Below are positions 11,652 to 24,319 of a DNA stretch of 64,000 nucleotides, in pieces. The first letter of the stretch is position 1. Every line of letters begins with the position of its first letter. The translations under genes and the position numbers were made by a program. The DNA is from Ophioderma brevispina (taxonomy: Eukaryota; Echinodermata; Ophiuroidea; Amphilepidida; Ophiodermatidae). Below the pieces are notes generated by a model, which was not told the DNA's origin, did no database searches, and saw only the letters and a program-made list of their open reading frames with translations. The stretch is from NCBI GenBank assembly GCA_023653785.1, contig JAMKCH010035257.1, positions 1 through 64,000 of the forward strand. Direction: 5' to 3'.

Positions 11652-11683
11652 GTCCCCGTCCGAACTTTTTTCGGCGGGGGGAC
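11652..11683. repeat. GC-rich hairpin
   Basis: GTCCCCGTCCGAA (11652-11664) pairs with TTCGGCGGGGGGAC (11670-11683) across a loop of a few T residues. It stands out from the surrounding AT-rich DNA. It may be the terminal hairpin of a mobile element; a similar CCCCGCCGCACGAATTTCGGCG lies at about 10479-10500. Confidence 0.5.
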
Positions 11684-11699
11684 AATTCATGTGATCGAG

Positions 11700-14150
11700 C
11701 ATTTTCATTTCATTCTGATAGAGAGATTTGCGTTAAGGAGCAATGTGTATAATCGCCATTGTCCCAAAACCCTCTGTATTGAAAATTTGGAATTTATCGC
11801 AGAGAAAACCACATCTGTCATGTACATGGAAGTTTAGGCCCAGATTTAATACCTTAATCAATTTCCGATGACAAAATATCTCAATTTTATTTAGGCAAGG
11901 CAGGGGGCAGTGACGACTGATCACAAAATGTCTTCCCTCTTTTTGATTATGCTACTCTATAAACTTCCCAAAAATTTAATTTTGACCACTTACACATATG
12001 CAGTCTCATGTAACCAGATCAGTTCTCATAGGAATATCTATCTATTCCTACCCTCATTGTGAAGAATCACATTGAGAAATCTTAGGAGCCTGAAATCTTC
12101 TCATTTATGAGAGTGTCAGGAAATGGGCATGAGATACTTGGAAAATACTGATCGCTCAATTAATTTAGGCCATTCAAGCATGAAAATAAATAGCTAAATA
12201 CATCTTGATGAGTCTTTTTTATGTAAAACAGATGGAAAGACATGTTTAAATGAACTCTATATATTATTTTAAACCATAAAGGCACTTCAAGTAAGTAATC
12301 TGTGACCCTCGTATGTCAACAAAATATTTTCTTCCAGTCTATTTAAGGTGGGTGACCTGGGAAAAAGGGTTAAATGTTAACACAAATGTGGTTGACCAGT
12401 CTTGCTTCTATCTACTGAAGGCCGTCACCCCAGCATGAGTGGGCACTTTTGGTATTTAACCGAACAATCACTGCTCCTAGAACACGCAGATAAGACTCTC
12501 TCAGCATTTAAAAAAGGAACTTCCATAACATGAATTCTGTGCTTTTAACCCTATATTGAGGTTTACACAGGGCCTTTAAGCTCAACATAAAGTCTAATAT
12601 AGCACTCGCAGCTATGGAAGACGTTGGCTTCCACTTGCAAATGCGCATACAAATGCCCCCATATTGTGCTACAACTTAAATACCAGAACTTGTTCCATTG
12701 CAACGGTGAAGTGTTCGCCATACCAGAAATCTACGGAATTAACTCTGGCCCTGTCACAAACAAGTGTCAGGGGTAACAATAGTTGTACAAACAAATGTAC
12801 AGGATGCCTAAGCCTTCCACGCCATGAATGTATCATATACTACAGTGAATATGAGAAGGCATGGCACCCAAAATAGCATAGTGGTACAGGGGGGGTAGGA
12901 CATGCCAACCTAACAGCACCAGAGCAAATCAAAATGGCATCAACTTCCGGGTGCTAGTCTGTTTCAAGGACTTAACGGTAGGAGGCGCTCATACGCATAT
13001 CGAACTGTTACACACAGACTTGCCTTAAGACTGTAGGCCCCTGGTCCACGAATATTTACATCTAAATACGCGTTATTTGTAAATTAACACTATTTTGCAG
13101 TGAGGGTTAATCCCCTAACCCGACGGATTTTGAAGTCAATAATTTTTTCCTTAATGTATCATGATATTTAAAACTTTTTGACAAACTTTAAAAGATGATT
13201 TTTTAATGTCACGGGACAGGAGGCTGCCATAGTAGATTGCACGTAGCAGTTCCCCAAATTACCGTTTGGAAATCACCCAATGCCCCATCGAGCAGATCGT
13301 GTCCCTTAACCCCCTGCATTGATCAGAGCTTTTTGCCCTGGATACCGCACTGAATTTACGAGGGGGAATAACCGGTAGCAGTTCAACTCGATTTAGTCTG
13401 CGGCCTATCATGAGTAAATTAAGTTACACTTGACTACAACATCCTGGTTGTGCACCGAAAAAACAAACAATGGGCAGGTGAACACCACGGCATATAATCC
13501 TCTAATTTTGAATTTGGTGTTGTCTCAAAGTTTGATTGTCATTATTTGCTTAGTCATATGTAACATGATCAAGCTAAATGAATCATTTGGTCACTAATAT
13601 TGCTTTGGAGATTCTAGCCACTTTTAATGTTCCCTTTTTTTGTATTTCATGATTTGGGAGTCTTAGATAGGGGTCTTAGAATAGGGTTTCATCAAATGGA
13701 GGCCAGAAAATGACAAACTAAAAATTGAACAAATTAGCGTTGATTTGCTCGACAATAACGTAACTCGTTTAATTCATCATATCACATATATCTGTATCAG
13801 TTAGAGTTGTTAGGAATTGCTGAGAATTCCTTTGTGTGTCAGAGTTCAAGGAATAGAGCTATAACTGAAAATGGCTGTGCAGTGTGGCCATTTTTACTAG
13901 GATGCATTTCTCACCCAAATGCATAACTTGTTGCATGCAAAAAGACAGTATCTAGTTTGAATATATGCATATAATTAATCCGTTCAAACTAATTAGTTCT
14001 TTCTTACAGACCTTTCACGATACTTTGAAACAGTCTGTTTGTTCCCTATGAATATAATTCGGGATTGTACAACAAAACAAACTTTACCCACACACATACC
14101 ACAAATGATAGTTAAATGAGACTCTCAATCAGCAGACGGATACTCTACCA
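11700..14150. other. No gene supported; locally CpG-richer at 12940-13400
   Basis: Several short open frames (for example 11733-11924 minus and 12664-12876 plus) lack convincing splice signals. A minus-strand ATGGCAGCC start at about 13234 opens only 20 codons and sits beside a CpG-richer patch, so a promoter is possible but not shown. Confidence 0.35.
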
Positions 14151-14191
14151 ACATCACTAAAGATTCGTTAGGAAGAGCAATGGCATCTAGG

Positions 14192-14379
14192 GAATAAAAG
14201 ACAGGATTTCTTCTTGTTGGTATCGACATAGCGGGCTCATATTGATAGGCAGGTCCAATTATTTGAGTGGGGGACAGCGCGATAGCCGCGTACACCCACG
14301 AAAAACTATTGGACCTGCCTATCAAAGATGAGCGCCCGATATTCGATACCCAATAAGAGGAAATCCTGTTCTTTTATTC
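14192..14379. repeat. Foldback repeat, arms about 68-72 bp, loop about 48 bp
   Basis: The left arm 14192-14259 (GAATAAAAGACAGGATTTC...GATAGGCAGGTCCAAT) is the imperfect complement of the right arm 14308-14379 (ATTGGACCTGCCTATC...GAAATCCTGTTCTTTTATTC). The inner 16 bp pair almost perfectly. The loop is relatively GC-rich. It could be a small foldback element or a hairpin RNA source. The start of the plus-strand frame at 14328 lies in the right arm. Confidence 0.75.
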
Positions 14380-14479
14380 TCATTCTTATTCAGTGGTATC
14401 GTTATTTGTTCTTAATTTGCGTGAAAAAAATTTGTTATGTTCGGGGCCTGCACTCTAATGCCGAATTATTGTTTTACAG

Positions 14480-14722
14480 GAACCGTGAAAGGCAGCCCCC
14501 CTTTAAACAAAATGTTCGAGTCCACAGATCGCGCGGAAGAGAAGTAAATAATGTGATGCCGGGGGTTCTCAGGTCATCGGGTGATTCAAATGTAAACACT
14601 TCAAGCGTAACAGAAAGTGCATGCATTTCAGTGATTCGGCCAATTAAAATTATGACTATTGCAGCAAAATATTACGCTTTCCATATTTGGAGAAAAAACA
14701 CAGAACAAACTTACGAAAGGTG
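14480..14722 (+). CDS. Candidate internal exon, unknown function
   Basis: The exon is bounded by a good acceptor (ATTATTGTTTTACAG) and a strong donor (AAAGGTG|GTGAGT). It is 243 nt long and open in one frame (one base, 80 codons, two bases). The peptide begins NRERQPPFKQNVRVHRSRG and includes VLRSSGDSNVNTSS. Composition is basic at the N-terminal side with no recognised domain. It could equally be an exon of a noncoding transcript. Confidence 0.3.
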
Positions 14723-17700
14723 GTGAGTTTATAACGGTGCTCAGACATGAGTCCTGGAAACATGGACTGCATGATTAGCTGTGCCCCCGTGCCCAGAGCT
14801 GTGAACGATCATCATCAACAAGTGTGAATCTCAGACTCGGACGATAAATCGTTCGTATGTAGGCCAAAATCATCGCGAGATGGCCAAGATTTAAAGTCGA
14901 CACCAAGCTTAAAGTTGATTCAAAAAGCCTCATTTCCCAAAGTTAATGAAAATGCATATAATCTTAAGCTAGGGTGTAAGTGGAACGGATAATAAACGGT
15001 GCAATCGCAACCTAGCCCGGTTTCCCTGGGAACCAGTCTGGAACGGTAATTCACACATGAGGGCTCCACCTATCCGGATTCACACATGCAGTGTGATGAA
15101 AACAATGTTGTGGCTAATCGTTTATTTCGTAAACTAAAATAATGATGACATTGTTCATGTGGTCTAAACTACGTTTTCTTGCATAAGATCCACAATTTTG
15201 TAATTATTTGGTCCAATTTCTAAACCCTACCCGGGCATCATGACCTTACTTTGCATCGACTAGGGCTTCGTTGTGAGACGACTGTGAGCCCGAGTGAAAC
15301 AATGTGCATCTGAACAATTTAAAAACCCCAGTAATAATCAAGGATAATTTGAAAAATTCAATGTGTTTCTTAAACACTTGAAGCTAGGTGAACGACACCA
15401 CTCGAATATTCTTAATCTTATTAAGGGTTTTCAGGTTAGGTTAAACACAGCCAATTATTTTGTTCAATATTTGAAAACATTTTGGGTGGAGTGTGCTTAT
15501 ATAAAAATTATTTTTTTGCATTTTCATTTTCTTAAATTTGAATTGGTTTTTTTTTTTGTATTAACATTTAAATAATTATCACATTTCTTCAAGCCAGCAA
15601 CAAGGGAAGTGATTTTTTTTTTCAAAACTTAACCTGATTTAAATTGCTTCATTTCTTAAGTGATTTCACATTTGGTTCGTCACTATTTTATCACCTTTGA
15701 AAAGCAAAACAAAAAAGAAAATGTGTCTCTGAAAAACGGCACATTGCTTTTTAAAGTGGCCATTTGTTTTTGGTTTTATTGTTTTGTGTTTTTTTTCCTT
15801 GGGGGTTCGCCACTTTTAGGAAAAATAAACACTGTGGGCAAGGGGAACAAAAAAAAGTAACCTAAAAATTGTTGGGTTTAGGGCCCTATTGCATTTCCTT
15901 AATTCCCCAAACAAAAAAGAACTATTTCCCATTAATTAGGTTTTTGTTTTTATTTTTCTTATACTGTTGTGTGTGAATGTGGCATTATCAGTTTCTGTTT
16001 AGTTTTGGGTTTAGTTATTTTTTCAATACAGCTGATCGATCGTTGTTTAACACTCGAGGAGGGTTTGACATCACAAATAAATACTTGTGATACATGTGCG
16101 TAATTAAAAAATAATTCGTTACGTACAAAGTGCAGTTGCTCTTCGCACACCGCCGGCGCTGCCTGTTTTCCCGGCCTCTTTTTCAACGCAGTCAACTGAT
16201 AATTCGAAAAGCATTTATTTTTAATACGGACGTACCCACACCCCATGTGATTGAGCAAATTACTGGTAGGTCAGTCGCTGCCACAATTCAGGCAAATCCT
16301 CTTTTTCACCGAGTCTGAGCGATGCAAATTCAGACTGGAATGATGGTCGTGAATGGACATGACTGAGACGAGTTTTACTGAGAGTCAGTTCAGTCCCGTA
16401 CAGATGCTTAAAACGGCAACAGATGACCTTCCTAAAATCCTCAAAATATGCTCATTTATTAAAATATTGCAATTTATATAAAAATATCAAAATAGGTCAT
16501 ATTGCCATAACACCAACTCCAGGTCACCAACATAATTGATCGTGTTGAACGTCCTTTTAAAGTAATTTCCGGCGTGTTATTTGTTTTGAAAACGCCGCTC
16601 ATGCTATAATATGCATAGCGCGTAAATACGCGGTCCACGTCCATCTATCACTGTCAAATACGGCGGATGAATAGACACTAAAAACCAATAGATTTCGCGA
16701 TTTCTCAACAAAACGCGCCCACTGAATAAGAATTATCATCGGTCTTCAGTTTGCCTTTTCCTTCAGATATTTTAAGCTGTAAGCAGCTCTAAAGGGATCT
16801 GATTTCTGAGTTATTCTGTCCCTTCATAACAAACACTCCTCAGCCAGTATGGGACCTACGTAAACTGCATGTCTAGATTCAGGGACAGCTTCCGAACTTC
16901 TCAAATGAATTTGGTCTCAGTACACCCTATTTTGGCAACTGCATGGTCAGATAAACTCCAGGAACTTAACTAACAACAATTCCAACTAAAAGAGAGTAAA
17001 ACAAAATTCAAAAAAACCAACAAAAAGGCAAGTACAAAATCAAATAAAAAATTCCAGAAAAAAAAAATCTATAAAAAAGGAACCAAATATATATTGTTTT
17101 TTTAATTCAAAAAATATTACAAAATTTTAAAATCCATATCTTTTAACTATCCAAATAAAAACAAAACTTTTTGAAAACCATCCAAATTAGCAACAAACAT
17201 AATTTCAAAAAATTTGCATAAACAACTTCACATAAAAAATAAAACAAAAATTAAACAAAAATTAGCCAAACAATTCCAACTAAAAGTTGTAATCAAATGG
17301 TATTTGAATTTTACTTGGCAACTGTACATTCTAGGTTCAGTGAATCATGTACGACAGCTTCCGAGACACACTCGGTCTTGTTTTTCTCTTGAGAAGAATT
17401 GATCTCTATAATCACACAGTAATCCACATCCTAGTAACAGACTAACCTGTCAACTGCACATCTTTACAACCATTCAGGGCCTTGGCAAAATATTGTTGTT
17501 CTTCACTTAATTTCTGGATAATTTCTGGGTTTAGGATACTACTGTACTACAATAGCCATACCAGCCTCCAAGTACGTGAACAAGCTGACAAGACTGATAA
17601 ATAGCCACCTCCTAACAACACTAACCACATCCTTGATCTTTATAACCTATTGAATAGAAAACACCTCACTGTGATTATGCCTGTCGGCCATTCCCCATAT

Positions 17701-18021
17701 TACTGCACAAAATTCCCTCTTGCCGGTTTCGGCTACCATCGTTCGGTCATGCGTTTTGCCATAATAAGTCTATTCGCCCCTATGAACTTCAAGGATTTGT
17801 TAACGTTGTGAAGTGGAAGTTATTTTTCAGGAAAGTCTGCTTTTTCCCCTCGCTCGTTTGGCTATTGCTGTCGGGCTGATTAAAAACCAAAAAATTAATT
17901 TATCAATTTACAATGACAAAGCAAATCATTCACTCTAAAAAGTTCCCTCTTAGCTTTCATATTTTAAAATCTTTCCCCAATGATTTTTCAGGGATTACTT
18001 TTTATTTATTTCTTTCTTGAG
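14723..18021. other. No gene supported; AT-rich with homopolymer runs
   Basis: Long stretches at 15480-15960 and 16980-17280 are T- or A-rich and low in complexity. The minus-strand frame at 15959-16258 (99 codons, basic) is open but has no clear splice or start context. Nothing else is recognisable. Confidence 0.35.
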
Positions 18022-18199
18022 ATATAAAGTTGCACTGGATCATGCCATTTGCAAAGCTGTTTCATTTGTAGCCATCGAGAACTGTGTGAATCAAGAATTC
18101 AGCAAAACATTATTTTCACCAGACAGTGTAAATTTTAAAAAACATGCCAATGCACATATAGATATTTTCTTACCTGTCCAGTTACCTGTATGCTTTTAG
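18022..18199 (+). CDS. Candidate terminal exon, unknown function
   Basis: A long pyrimidine tract and acceptor (TTTATTTATTTCTTTCTTGAG) precede one base, 58 codons and TAG. The peptide includes YKVALDHAICKAVSFVAIEN, FSKTLFSPDSVNF and ends DIFLPVQLPVCF. Codon composition looks coding against an AT-rich background. I see no AATAAA close downstream. The family is not recognised; a fragment of a transposase is possible. Confidence 0.35.
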
Positions 18200-18494
18200 T
18201 TTGAGAAACAAAAATTTAGACAAAACAAAGATACACTACCTACTGAGATAAACAATACCTAAAATCAATCAAAAATATACCATTTTGACAATCAAGGCGG
18301 ATAATCAGCTAGTCTATTACATTAGAATATTATATGAAGGTTATTTAAGTATCTATTTCAATGATTTTATTTATGTTTTTTACAACAGCTGGTCCAATGA
18401 TCTAATGCTTTAGCAGGAAATTTCTTTGATGTCTGTATTTGAAACAGATCAAGGGGAGAATTAACCTGACACATCCGGTCGACACTAGTTCAAC

Positions 18495-18660
18495 CCACAC
18501 CCGAAGCAAGGCCGGGAACGGAACGAAGCGGACCCCGGAGCAGAACCGGAGCCAGAAGCCGAACCAGAAGCCGAAAGAAGCCGAACCGGAAGCAGAAATC
18601 CTTTATCCACCCCACACCCTAAATCCTAATCCCTTGCCCAAACCTAATCGATTAACTGAT
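18495..18660. repeat. Low-complexity purine/GC-rich repeat
   Basis: Repeats of GAAGCCGAACCGGAGCAGAA-like words, roughly 6- to 12-base periods. They generate a spurious Lys/Pro/Glu-rich frame (18439-18750) that is not called as a gene. Confidence 0.6.
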
Positions 18661-20079
18661 CCGGTAAGCCAACCGAAGGTCCCAATTTTAAGTAAGTCCG
18701 GAAAAGAGTACCATGGATTACCACTTACCGATTTGTTTAGGTGCTTGTAAAAACGTACCGTGCAAATTAATAAGTGACATTTTAATATTTAGCAAATAGA
18801 TGACGCTTTTGATATAAACCTAATAAATTGAACAATTCAATAAAATTTTGGAATTTATATTTCAGTAAAAGAGGAAATAAAAAAACAAAAACTGGAAACG
18901 GTTAAGAAGTTTTCTTTAAAACGGCCATTGAGCCCGTTCAAATATTTTTTTGTCAAAGGCCAAAACAAACGGAAATAAAACCAAACAGCATTGGTTGGGG
19001 GGCAAAGTTGGGATTGACATTTGCTAAACAAATCTCGCAATTGTTTTAAAATTGAAAAAAGGCCTGTCAAAAATTGCTTGTTAAAAGTCAGATAGCAAAT
19101 CGTTCCGTCTTTGTTTGTCAACAATTGGTTAAGTAGCAAAGTACGCCTTCGGACTTAAAACCAAATTTGGGACCTTCGGTAGGAATGCGCATTTATCCTT
19201 AACCTTATCACTAATCTCTAACTATAAGCCTACTCTAATTGCAGAATGGAAGACTATCCTAAACCCTACCACTTTAACCCAACTTTAGTGGGGACACATT
19301 TTCTGCTACTGCCAAACAGATACTCATGATAGAATGGCAAAATTTAACCTTTGAAACAAGGTGAGAAATCAATTGGCTATACCATTTTATGCGATTCCGA
19401 ACCCATACCCGGAATCTAAATTCAAGTACCCGAACCCTAATCCGAAGCCCTACCACTGAAACTAATCAACACTAAATTATTAAACTTAAGTGGGACAGAT
19501 ATTCCCCCTACCTTACAAAACAGAATTACTCATCATTTAAAAAGGATGGTTATTGTGTAATAATAGTAAAAATAAACATTAGTTTTTTCAAAGTCTTTTG
19601 TGATTATTCTGGAAACCTTCCTTTTGAGTGCCCTCTACCTACCCACTACCCCAAAGACCCTAAAAGCCTTTTTGCCTCTTTTTGCACTGCCAGAAATGTT
19701 TGTGACGTTTATGCCACAGCGAACGTGTTATTTAGTGCCCAAACAAACCTTAACACTAAACTTTCTCTTGGAGTTCACAATGCATAGTTCAATATGCCTT
19801 GGTAGAGACAATCACAACTACTTGTTCAACTTTAATCATAGTAATAATGGCAACTTCTAAAAAGTAGGTCTGTGGTTATTACGTGGTAGTTGACTATTCT
19901 CAATTTCCCAAACAAATACAACAATAAATTATTCTATGTTTTCAATACGAACATTGAGCAAATTACTCTGATTCGTTGTTCAGATTCATCATTTATATTG
20001 CAAAACGACTTCTTTATTGAGTGGGGCTTTTTCATTGTTCTTCTTACCCCTAACCAGGACCGGGTCGTTTGCCGGCCGA

Positions 20080-20960
20080 ACGGCCCCAAAGCAAGCAAAA
20101 GCAATCTATTTTTATTTTTTAACGGGCCCATAGATGCAACGAGAGCCAAAGCTTGAGTTTCATGCATACGGCAGTATTTCCGGCACAGGAATTAGTTAGA
20201 GTAAAGTCCATACCGGCCCAGATGCAAACGAAACACATCGCGCCATTTTCCCGGAGAAGGCCAGATGCAACAAAACACATCGCGCCATTTTCCGGGAAGA
20301 CGGCCCAAATGAAACGAAACACAGCGCGCCATTTACCGGAAAGACGGGCCAGGGCAACGACAAAACATCGCTGTGATTAGAAAATGCAAGAAAAAAACAG
20401 GGTAACTAAATAAATAAATAATTAACTAAATACTAAATAACACCACGATCTGCATGAAATTTGTTCTAGCTTATAGTTCGCAGTCGTGAGTGGCGCTAAA
20501 TTACGCTACATCATAGTCGGATGCGTGGCACTATTATACTACGTCATGCTCCGGTTTTTACGTCATGAATACGTTTATGCATAATAACCCAATAGCTTAT
20601 CGAAAAATGGGTGGCGTATCACCATCGAAATCGCACTTTTGTCTATGGGCATTTGTACAGTGGTCACGCCTGATGAAAACATTGCGACTTCTGCGGGCAC
20701 GACGGCCCAAATGCAGCGAAAAACCATCGCAGCATTTCCAGTCAATAACGGCCGAGATGCAATACAAAAAGCATCGCGTCATTCTCCGGGAAGAAGGCCC
20801 AGATGCAACGAAACGCCACGCGTCATTCTCAGGAGAAGACGGGCCCAGATGCAACGAAACGAGATAGCGTCATTTCGGGGAAGACGTCCAAGATGAAATG
20901 GAAAGCAATGAGATGTCATTTGTGCTGACCCAAAAAATAGTTGTTGACGGACCAGATGAA
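20080..20960. repeat. GC-rich minisatellite, unit about 44 bp, two clusters
   Basis: The consensus begins GGCCCAGATGCAACGAAACA and continues CATCGCGCCATTTTCCGGGA followed by AGAC. About four units lie at 20214-20370 and about six at 20699-20960, with degenerate units near 20080-20180. The array is far more GC-rich than its flanks. Because the unit length is not a multiple of three, it produces short open frames on both strands, none of which is called. Confidence 0.85.
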
Positions 20961-21284
20961 ACCGAAAAGCATTTTTCCGCCACGGTTACCACGTTTTCGT
21001 GGCTTTCATGCCTCTCGGCCGCGTAGGGCTATGTTAAGCGATAAAATGATCACACCAGTTGCTATCATTTCAGGCCCAACTGAGTTTTAATTAACACAGA
21101 AATGCTCCGCCAAGCTATTTTAACCAAAGGATTAGTATTACTCGATCGTATGAATGATGGGTAACCTTAAGGCTTCACAGTGGTAAAAGTTTCTTGCAAG
21201 AATCTGTTCTTTGTAACGATGGTTAGTTACCATTCGGATGGATAATAAGTAATCCCTACACGGTCTCGTCTTAGCCGAACTTTC

Positions 21285-21910
21285 GAGGGAAAGGGAAGGG
21301 GGGAAGGGATAGAATTTAAAGAAGATTTCACATTGTTAGTGGGAATTAACCAGGGAACCCCTGAGGATCAGTCCCATGACCGGCGAGGCACAAGCCATGA
21401 GGGTGTCGATGGCCCATCAGAGGATTTCGCAGACCCATATGGATATCTTATGATGAGCGTCATCGCAATGAATTGGGGACTTAGTGCATTTTGTAGTACG
21501 GTGGTTGGTTTTACTGTTGGTTCTATGGGCGTGTCTAGAGTTAAAATTGCACCATTACTGGAAAAATGAAAAGAGGTATGTAACCCTAAAAGAGGCTCCG
21601 TTTTTAGCCTATCCTGGGGAGGAAGGGAATTGGTAAAGGGATAGAAAGCTAAGAAGTTTAACTTGAGGGTGGGATAGCGAAACCAGGGGAACCAAGGGGA
21701 ACCGGCTGGCGCAGTACCATGTACGGCCGAGAGGGCAAGTCACGGAGGTGTCGCTGGCACAGGGCCAACGATTTCATGCCCATATGGTTGTTCTTATCAC
21801 GTCATCGCACGATTTGGGACATAGTGCATTTTTCTTGCCTCATAGTATATGCGTGTTGTTCTATGGGCATGTATGGTCTAGAGAAAGTTGGTTAAAGCTT
21901 CAGTGAAAAG
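21285..21910. repeat. Tandem dimer of about 300 bp
   Basis: Copy 1 (about 21285-21565) and copy 2 (about 21605-21905) share the following in order: AGGGAAGGGAT/GAGGAAGGGAATT, GGGGATAGAA, ACCAGGG(G)AACC, GTACGGCCGAG/GACCGGCGAG, GGTGTCG(A/C)TGGC, CCATATGG, GTCATCGCA, TTAGTGCATTT and TTCTATGGGC(A/G)TGT. They are in the same orientation and not coding. Confidence 0.7.
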
Positions 21911-22120
21911 CAATACTCTTATTCTATACGTTCAATATGGAGGGTCTGTAACAAGCAAGTTGGAATGGACAAGTCATTTTCAGCCACTGATGTTCAATTT
22001 TCATTTGAAAATAGTACCTCTCACAACAAAAGACAATGAATACAATGTCCATTCAAGCAAATAAAAGTATATTTTCTGGGGAGGGATTCTACCGACTCTT
22101 ACCAATATTCTGCTTAAACT

Positions 22121-22248
22121 TTACAGTGGAATGTCTTTGTGTTGGAAACATTCTCTGTCCACATTTAAAATTTGTGCACTCTCCACTGGGTTAACTTTGT
22201 TCTTGCATAGATCTCCTCCAAGTTCCCATGGTTTCTCAATGATGTTTT
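22121..22248 (-). CDS. Terminal exon of an unidentified gene (22-25 kb model)
   Basis: An acceptor (CAAACTTTGACCAG) of moderate strength is followed by two bases, 41 codons and TAA. The peptide begins NIIEKPWELGGDLCKNKVNP and ends DRECFQHKDIPL, with strongly coding-like codon choice and two cysteines. Its start phase does not fit directly onto the exon at 23805-23881, so at least one exon between them is missing from this model or one boundary is wrong. The family is not recognised. Confidence 0.45.
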
Positions 22249-22619
22249 CTGGTCAAAGTTTGCCAGCTTTTATCACTGACTGTAGGTGATTTGTGGTTGG
22301 ACTTATGGGATGCTTTTCACCAGGGTCGCCCCCTGGCTCCCTTGTCACCTCTCAACTTCTCCCCAATTGCTACCCTCTTTTTTTCTCATTATAAAAAACA
22401 CAAGAAACATTGATGTTAGTACAATAGAAAGCGGATCTTTTGAATTAAAATTTCATCCACAACTTAGTTAATTGTGACATTTTATTAAACGTACATGTGA
22501 ATCTAAATTTCTCTGATAACAAGATAAAAAGAGAAAAAAGTGACATCATATCTCCGTAATAAGAGAAAAATCATGTCAAAAGATGCCAACGATTACCAGA
22601 TACAATCAAACAGCCATGT

Positions 22620-22870
22620 GATAAGAGGGGGGAGCATGGCCCCAAACTTTGGCAAACCATTGGGGGGTGTTCATGGGGGATTATTGGTCAATCGGGGCAA
22701 AAGCAATAGGGGGGAGAAAGCACTCAGTGGGGGGTCAGGGTCTGCTGGGGAGCAATCAGTTGGGAAAGGCCGCATTCTGCCAAGGAGGGATACAAGTACA
22801 CTCAGGTGAAGTTGTTGGTGCAGTTGCAGGAAAGCACTCATCGGGATATGGTGAGCGCAGGGGCTAGCAC
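22620..22870. other. G-tract-rich segment
   Basis: Repeated runs of four to six G on the plus strand between 22626 and 22760 (GGGGGGAGC, TTGGGGGGTG, ATGGGGGATT, CGGGGC, TAGGGGGGAG, TGGGGGGTCAGGG). Overlapping frames on both strands here come from this composition and are not called. Confidence 0.5.
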
Positions 22871-23804
22871 CCATGTGAGGGAGGAAATAGCTTTATCTCC
22901 ATCGTAAGGGACAAGAACCAAAAGGGGCTCTTACTGAAAGTAAGATTACCAAAAATTACCAAGAAATGGCCGGCATCATGTGGCATGCTACTGAATACAA
23001 ATGAAAGGTTATGCACATGATTTCATAATTATACTGGATATTTAACACTTAAAAGTTAAAAAAACAACATTTGACAAACAATGTCATCTAATTCTCCTTA
23101 ATCACCAAATCTTAACTGAAATATATGAGCCTGATCTTCTAAAAAATTATTGCTTACCCGTTTTTCTCCTTATGTTCATAAGGAAAATGTGTCAAATACC
23201 TTCAGTTTTCCCCCCCCAAATTCAGACCTTGATGAATGTATCTCCTACACAACTAACATTGACAATTCTAAAGGCATTATTCGCCCCTTCGGCAAATGAA
23301 CAACTACAACTTGAAGAGTCGTTATTGATGTTATGGAAATAATTATTTGCATTAAATGTTAAAACTATTATAAACTGTCCCATGTCATCTACTTGAAAGT
23401 ATTACAAAGTGACAAGACTATTAAAAATGTTATATGTAAATTCCCTTTTTTTAGCACTCAAGCATCAATTAGTTAAGTAGTTTGCCAACTTGACATTTGG
23501 TTGGGTAAATCTATAGCAAATTTTTGCAATACAAATAACTTAAAGGAGATGCAACGAGAGATTTCAAGGCGGCAACCCATATATGGGATATAGAAGCCAC
23601 TGATCAATATAGATTTAGACATGCAACAGATTTTCGACCTTGTATTTGGGTATAAAAATGTTTAAAGAGTGAAAAACGAAAAACGTTGATTTTGGAGCTT
23701 GTCATTTTTCCTATAAAACATAGCACAGTGGGACAGGGTGGGCTGTCAATATTCAATAAATCGACCCCTTTTAAAATGTCAACGTTTTCATGTTTCCCAC
23801 TTAC

Positions 23805-23881
23805 CAAGTGAGTAACCATCCAGACACTATTTAATCTGAAAATGTTGAACTCTATGGAATCCGGGTACCCCAAAACACTAA
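23805..23881 (-). CDS. Internal exon of the 22-25 kb gene model
   Basis: A very good acceptor (TTTATTGTGTTTCCGTGAACTTCAG) and a strong donor (CACTTG|GTAAGT) enclose 77 nt. Two bases complete a codon with the G left by the exon at 24934-25104, then 25 codons follow: GYPDSIEFNIF near the start and SVWMVTHL at the end. The phase match with the upstream exon supports joining them. No domain is recognised. Confidence 0.5.
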
Positions 23882-24319
23882 CTGAAGTTCACGGAAACAC
23901 AATAAAGTAAATTTTCAGGTACGTTCTTGACAAAAAAATGCGGTAAAAATTTGGCGAGTTCAAGTTGTGTTATCAATCACAGCCTTAATAGTGAATCGGA
24001 AAACTCTCTTGTCTTTTTATATTTTAGAATTGCCCTTTTTATCCATACTACATGTCTCTGAAAACTTTTCACGTATCTTTTTTCTTGGAATTGGAAGTGC
24101 ATATATAGTTAAGAGTCGAATGCTGATCACTTATTTGCACTTCGGTTATAAAAAATGACTAGTACTTTTTTTGCCCAAATTGCCCACCTTCTAACCGCCA
24201 CTAAAGTTCAGGCACCTTATATGTAAAGTTGAATGATCAGCAAATTGGCGCTGCCCCAGCCGCCTCCCAGGATCTGAGCGGGTTGTTTTAACACCCCTCA
24301 TGAAAGAAAAGTTCTGCTC

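Noticed and set aside
18439..18750. Lys/Pro/Glu-rich 103-codon frame
   Set aside because: It is generated by a short low-complexity GAAGCCGAACCG repeat and has no splice or start support.
20119..20896. Several overlapping frames of 67-100 codons on both strands
   Set aside because: All lie inside the 44-bp minisatellite and repeat its unit; the frames shift with each unit.
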